Positions 58,900-64,000 of a stretch of DNA of 64,000 nucleotides are shown piece by piece. Position 1 is the first letter of the stretch; each line of letters begins with the position of its first letter. Made by a program: the position numbers and the translations under genes. The DNA comes from Onthophagus taurus (lineage: Eukaryota; Arthropoda; Insecta; Coleoptera; Scarabaeidae). Below the pieces are notes generated by a model. That model searched no databases. It saw only the letters and a program-made list of their open reading frames with translations, and was not told where the DNA came from. The stretch spans positions 18,235,501 through 18,299,500 of the forward strand of contig NC_091971.1 of NCBI RefSeq assembly GCF_036711975.1, written 5' to 3'.

Positions 58900-59262
58900 T
58901 AGGGTCGGCGTACCACTTATAGCCAGTTTAAGGATTGTTTTGAATTCCATGCCTTGTATTTTGCAAAGAATTGAATTGTCGTTAGATGCTATGATTCTTA
59001 ATGATAGATAATATAGTTTTTTTGCGATCATTGGTGGAAAAGTATTAAGAAAATAAAACGTAAATTCAACAAAAAACATAAAAAGGAAAAACTACCGTTT
59101 TTATTATAGCCACTTGATCACCATTTATAGCCTGGTGTATGCACTATATTTAGCCACCATACTTAATCTAAACTGAAATTATTGATAAATTGGGAATTTA
59201 ATTGATTGAAAACTACTATATAAAGATATAATGATTTGAAAAAGAAGTGCAACGATTAATAA

Positions 59263-62072
59263 TTATAATATATATGTACCTATATTCAGATAGATGTATA
59301 TAATATATGTATATCCAGACTCTTTCTGCGTGACTAAACACTTCATTGTCTTCAATTGAACCTCTTGAACTTCAGGAAACCAAGCTCTAATGTTTCCTTC
59401 GTTGTTTTTGGCTATTCGAGGATAACGTTTCAAAGAGGATTCGAACCATTTCCTTCCTGGTTTATTGTTTGTGAAAGGAGTGTCTAGACAGTTCTTCTCT
59501 AATATTTGCTGAACATAATACATTAGTCCTTCCTTGTTCACTGGAAATCCATGGCTCGCGTTTGTCAATATCTAGTGTTCAAGTTGATCTTCAATATCCT
59601 TGCCTAGAAATAATATAGGAATCAAACTGCCAAAACATGGGCTACTATTTGACATTGATTGGCTATAAACACTGCTGTCCAAGTAAACTTGTAGTTTCTT
59701 TACAGAAACAATGTTGTTTTTAGTTTTTAATCAGTGGTTATCTATTATTCTTAGCTAGAAAACACTTTTTTCCAACTTTTTGCATCTTTGCTGAAGTTTT
59801 ACCACTTAACTTATCACACAAAATTGTTCTAGGCACTGCAAAACTAGTGATGGGCGCTGGGTAAATACCCGGCGGGTAGGTATTTATAAAATGGGTATTT
59901 ATCTGGGTATTTACCCCGGCCCAGGGTAAATACCCAAAGAGTACATATAAAAGTGATACAAGTAAAAACATAACAGATTCAGACAAAAATGTAGAGGAAC
60001 ATGATGAAATGGGCGTTGAAGACGAAGAATTGTCAACGATCGAAGATGTAATATAATCAGGTAACCACTGCTCATTCTTCATTCTTGCGACGATAATCCG
60101 CCCAATTCCACTTGAGCTTTACCATAATGTTGACCGGATCATTTACGCCAGTTCTTCTTCGTAGGTCTTCATTTCGCATGTGGTCTCTAAGTTTTCTGTA
60201 GCCTGCCCTTCTGTTTAGTTCGCTTGTTCGATTATTATCTCTCGATACACGAACCTCATGGCTAAGATATATGGCTGCGATGCGAACCAACTGAGATGAG
60301 TACTTTAAGAACAATAGTGGAAAAAACAAGAAGAGATAGAGTTAGGAACAAAATTGTAAGAGAATTTTGTGGATTCGGAGATGTCATGAGATTTGCTAGG
60401 GGAAAAATAAAAAAAAAATTAATGAATGGAAGAAACCTGGCTGATTAAGACAGCAAGAGACCAAAGATTAGCTAGAAAGATATCCCGGGAGACCAGGAAG
60501 TTCGATTTCCAGCTCTAATGAAACACCATGAATGATGCGTAAAAAACAGGTTACAACCTGAATAAAAGAAGAAGAATAATAAGATCTTAAACGAACTACT
60601 TAATTTTCAATTGAAAATCAGCAATCTCATGGATCTTGGGATCTTGGATTTGATGGAAGTGCAATATGACTAGAAAAGAATCAAACAACAAGACTTAATG
60701 AAGCACAAAAACCTGAATTTAGTCATTAATATTAGACTTATACTCAATTCAGGACATTCAAAGCTGTTTTTCAAGCATTAAAGAAATCGTTCAATATTTT
60801 CGAAGAGTATTACGTAAACGAGATTGGTCGGTAGTGAAAATATAAACTTTCCCGAAATATGTATATGTACTACTTTAAAGCTAGTAACACCAGGAATGTG
60901 TATAAATTTGTTAGATAGTTAAGACACACGCACAAATCGCACATAGCTCTATGCTGAGATAGAACAGGAAAAATAATATGTGATAGTGAAATGAATGACA
61001 TTTGGAAACACTATTTCCAAAACCTATTAAGCATAGAAACTGATTTGGAAATAGACAGCAGTCCGTCACACCAAAGAAAGGATAGTGTCATGGAACCTAT
61101 ATCAATCAGTGAGGTTCAAAACGCAATCACTGCGTCAAAATATGGAAAGGCATCAGGGATTAATGACATACCATCGAAAGTATTCAAGATAGAAGTATTC
61201 ATTACCACCAATATTGATGTTAGAGCTTGCAACAAGATTTGTCCTAAATTTTGTTGATATTTAGCCCGACTCTTGCACACGCCTCCTGTATACGTTCAGC
61301 ATCAGGTTCATCTCTCCAAGGCTATCCGAAATGAGGACTATATCGTCCGCGTAGCGCAAATTACTTAGGACTCTCCAGGACTGTGATGAACAATTTGGGT
61401 TCAACATTATATCGCCTTGTACTCGCCTTATACCCACGCACAATGGGTATTCGAAACAATTCGAAACAATGAACCAAAGAGAATTGAGTCAGTTTGGCTA
61501 ACACCAATCAATGGTGTAAGCCTACTGTTTTTCATCAATCCTCAAATTAAATTACATACTACTAGTAGAAATTAAACTAAACGACACAATACGATGTACG
61601 TCGCAGAATCAAAAGAAAAAGAGAGAAAAAAGAGAACAAAACCAAAATGAAATGAGTTGAGAAAAAAATGGGTATTCGGTCAGTACTTTCATGCAATTTT
61701 ACCATCATTGTAGCATTCTTGTAAATGTAATAAATAAGTTTGGTGTATCAATAATGGACTCTGCATTCTTGAAGCACTTGCAAAACTGCCATCAACTCAA
61801 TTTAAATCAAATTTTATAAATACCTCTAAATACTCATCTTGGGTAAATACCCCCGGGTATATATCCAGGGAATTTTGCCTTGAAAATAAATACCCGGGTA
61901 TTTAACAATACTGTGCAAAACTACTACTGGTCTTTGCCACAGCCATTCCATCTTGTTCTACTGCTTGAAGTGCGCGTGCAAGTTGTTCTGAAGAGTATTG
62001 ATGAAGAGCACCTTTATTTCTTTGCATAGATCTATTAATATTTTCCTTTGTTTTCTTTTTTGATGGTGCCAT
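59263..62072 (-). pseudogene. Tigger-like transposase N-terminal half, interrupted
   Basis: Starts at ATG 62070-62072 (MAPSKKKTKENINRSMQRNK) and carries the first HTH (YSSEQLARALQAVEQDG) to 61922. It is cut by the insertion 59845-61913 and resumes at FAVPRTILCDKLSGK (59837 down to 59738), completing the psq/pogo HTH. After a further break, 59568-59263 holds the CENP-B-like second domain (GFPVNKEGLMYYVQ, FTNNKPGRKWFESSLKRYP). The DDE catalytic domain is absent, so this copy was internally deleted as well as interrupted. Confidence 0.8.
59845..61913. mobile_element. hAT-like insertion with 8-bp target duplication
   Basis: Target duplication TGCAAAAC lies at 59837-59844 and 61914-61921. The ends are TAGTGATGGGC and the inverse of CAGTATTGTTA. 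GC-rich short palindromic runs of GGGTAAATACCC type lie just inside both ends. No hAT transposase is seen. Instead the interior carries LINE fragments in both orientations: RRRTGVNDPVNIMVKLKWNW (60200, -), EPISISEVQNAITASKYGKA (61100, +) and LRYADDIVLISDSLGEMNL (61350, -). Confidence 0.75.
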
Positions 62073-62618
62073 TCTCAACAAACTACTAAAGCTAAAAACT
62101 AACTTGCCTATAATTGATACATCAATGATCTAAATATAGTCATATCCTGGCTAAAATTGGCACAACATTTGTCTAAATATAGCCATCTAAGTGACTATAC
62201 ATAGAAAAATATTTTATATGTGTTCTATTTATAGCCACTTTTAATTTATAGAAACTCATGAACAAAAATCACTAAATAAACGTATCTTTATAAGCACAAA
62301 CAAGATATAAATGTACAGACAAAACTTTACATAGTGCCAATGTTACCAGACATTAATTATACTATTTGTTACTTACCTGTGTTTTTAAGCAAACCGACAA
62401 GAATTTAGTGAAAACACGACCGGACTGGAAACACAACCACATACATTTTTAGGTTAGACTCTGTTGCTATGTGCTTGTGTGACGTCAAGCTAGATTGTTT
62501 GATTAACGATTTTAAACCTTAAGCGAAAGCAGTATAAAGCACATGTCTTAGGTATAAGGGAAAAAAATGGAAAGTGGCTATAACTGGAACAATGGCTATA
62601 ATTGATACACCGACCCTA

Positions 62619-63276
62619 CCATATTTAATATCTCTAATAGGGAACTTTCCATTTTTATTTTGTATCTATAATTATCTAATATCTTAGTCATTTAGTTATA
62701 TCTAAAAAGACTATTCCCCAAGTATAATTCCTTAGAAATAATTAATACCTTGGTAAAAAAGTATTAAAGTTTCGCGCGTTCCAAATACATTTCAAATGAC
62801 GTCCAAATCCCGCCATTGCTGCTGACGTCATAGAGTATGATTTTGAGTTACCGCATCACAGCTGTGCACGTAGCCGATATTATTGTTTGTATTTGGATTG
62901 CGCCGTGTTGTTTTTATGAGACGTATTGTGAACTTAAGCTTTTATTATGGTATTTATACAAATTACCAGCAAGCAACAAAAATTTCAAAGATATGAGGCA
63001 CAATTTACTACCAAATCAAAGAAATACTGACAAAAACGTGATAAACAAAGCTATTAATTTGTTATGACCTAACTTTTCTCATGGGCGTTGGAATAATTTA
63101 AATTTTATGGCATTTTAAATTATTTATAGTGGCCGTTTGAGACAGAAAAAAATAGTTTTTTTACTGATACGTGTTTTCACACAATATATATTTATGATAT
63201 GTAATAATTTTTCCCATTTAAATTTTTTGTAAAGTTCCCTATTGTCATCGTCCCTGACATCGTCATTAACCTCACG
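62619..63276. other. Intergenic, nothing recognised
   Basis: Between the Tigger element and the next LINE. Two TGACGTC motifs (near 62798 and 62823) are noted, with no further support. Confidence 0.35.
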
Positions 63277-64000
63277 CGATATATGGCATTACAACTCAAA
63301 TTTTTTGCTAAAGCTCCAGAACAATCCTTGCACTTATTAATGGATGTTCATTTTCCAGGTTCTCTGCAAGATTTTTCAACGCTTCCATACCAACTAAACA
63401 ACTCTCGCACCAGACATGACTGGCAGATAGCCAGCCAGGTTGTACAGAACGAGTTGATAGAGAGGGCCGTTGGCAGTTTTGAGCCCTTCAAAACACCGGA
63501 TCTGATGGTATTTTTCCTGCTCTTCTTCAATATAGCCTAGAAGATATGAAAACATACTTGATGAGGGTTTTTACAGCTTGTCCTTAGCCTTTAGCTTTAT
63601 AGCCTACACCTTTATACCGAAGAATGGAAAAAAGGACCCAAAGTATCTTAAAGCCTTTCGACCAATTAATCTCTCATCTTTTCTTTTAAAGCTTCTTGAA
63701 AGACTTTGTGATCATTACATTACAGAAAATGTACTTACAGCGTTTCCTTTGCATTTGCTGCATGCTTACATCAAAAGTAAATCTGTGGATACGGCCCTAC
63801 ACATGGTGGTGTGGCGCATTGAGCAAGTACTCGATTCGAAGAAGTAGTATATTGGGAGCTTTCCTTGACATAGGTGGAGCGTTTGACAAAACCACCTTTA
63901 AAAGTATTAATCTGGCACAGTATTAATGCTAGCAAGCAGAGTTATTCAGGGTAAGGCGAAAAGTCACACAGTACAGAGAGCTGTGGTTAGAGGCTGCCCA
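63277..64000 (+). pseudogene. LINE reverse transcriptase, runs off the right edge
   Basis: The plus strand reads RHDWQIASQVVQNELIERAV, then, after a frame break at about 63503, SDGIFPALLQYSLED, then KAFRPINLSSFLLKLLER with HAYIKSKSVDTALHMVV, and, after another break near 63845, YILGAFLDIGGAFDKTTF. These are the first reverse-transcriptase blocks (PISLTSFLLK, GAFLDIEGAFDNT) of a Jockey-like LINE. At least two frameshifts make it inactive as read. Confidence 0.85.

Larger units (their letters stand above)
58902..62616 (-). mobile_element. Tigger/pogo-type transposon, split by a hAT-like insertion
   Basis: The ends read GGGTCGGCGTACCACTTATA (left) and, inverted, GGGTCGGTGTATCAATTATA (right), with TA at 58900-58901 and 62617-62618. 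A motif around TATAGCCA(CT) recurs several times near both ends (59107, 59127, 59150 and 62130-62240), like subterminal transposase-binding repeats. The transposase runs on the minus strand and is broken. Confidence 0.85.

Overview
The window is AT-rich insect nuclear DNA. Three things show this: spliced genes with short GT-AG introns, a six-cysteine odorant-binding protein (a family confined to arthropods, mainly hexapods), and a dense load of insect-type transposons. The order cannot be proven from the sequence; the repeat types and metallothioneins would fit a beetle, but this is a guess.

Host genes. From left to right they are: the C-terminal end of DNA polymerase alpha (1-1180, +); three metallothionein-like genes (near 5.1, 9.6 and 21.2 kb, all -), each with two metal-response-element cores upstream of a TATA box; a gephyrin/cinnamon molybdenum-cofactor gene of eight exons with one 2-base frameshift (23127-25296, -); L-seryl-tRNA(Sec) kinase (39798-40550, +); a 2-hydroxyacid oxidase of five exons (40705-42016, +); SARNP/Tho1-like RNA-binding protein of four exons (51273-52226, -); and an odorant-binding protein of six exons (52626-57160, -) whose second intron is 3.9 kb of repeats. 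All splice junctions were checked by reading phase.

Mobile DNA fills most of the rest. The most striking items are two foldback elements (11157-16384 and 32944-36113). Each has a perfect 9-bp target duplication, and their long inverted arms are built from a tandem 142-bp satellite (6+15 and 7+3 core units). The first sits inside another transposon, element A (10566-20017), which has about 830-bp terminal inverted repeats and a three-exon transposase gene. Element A in turn landed between the second and third metallothionein genes. A second long-inverted-repeat transposon, element B, lies at 29966-32918, 25 bp from the second foldback element.

Other mobile DNA includes at least four separate DD41D mariner lineages (one with an intact ORF), a Tigger/pogo element split by a hAT-like insertion (58902-62616), and an intact tRNA-derived SINE with a 13-bp target duplication (49585-49971). 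There is also a purine-rich-sense LINE family present four times in one orientation, fragments of other LINEs, of Ty3/gypsy and of Penelope-like elements, and a dimeric 363-bp satellite in the odorant-binding-protein intron.
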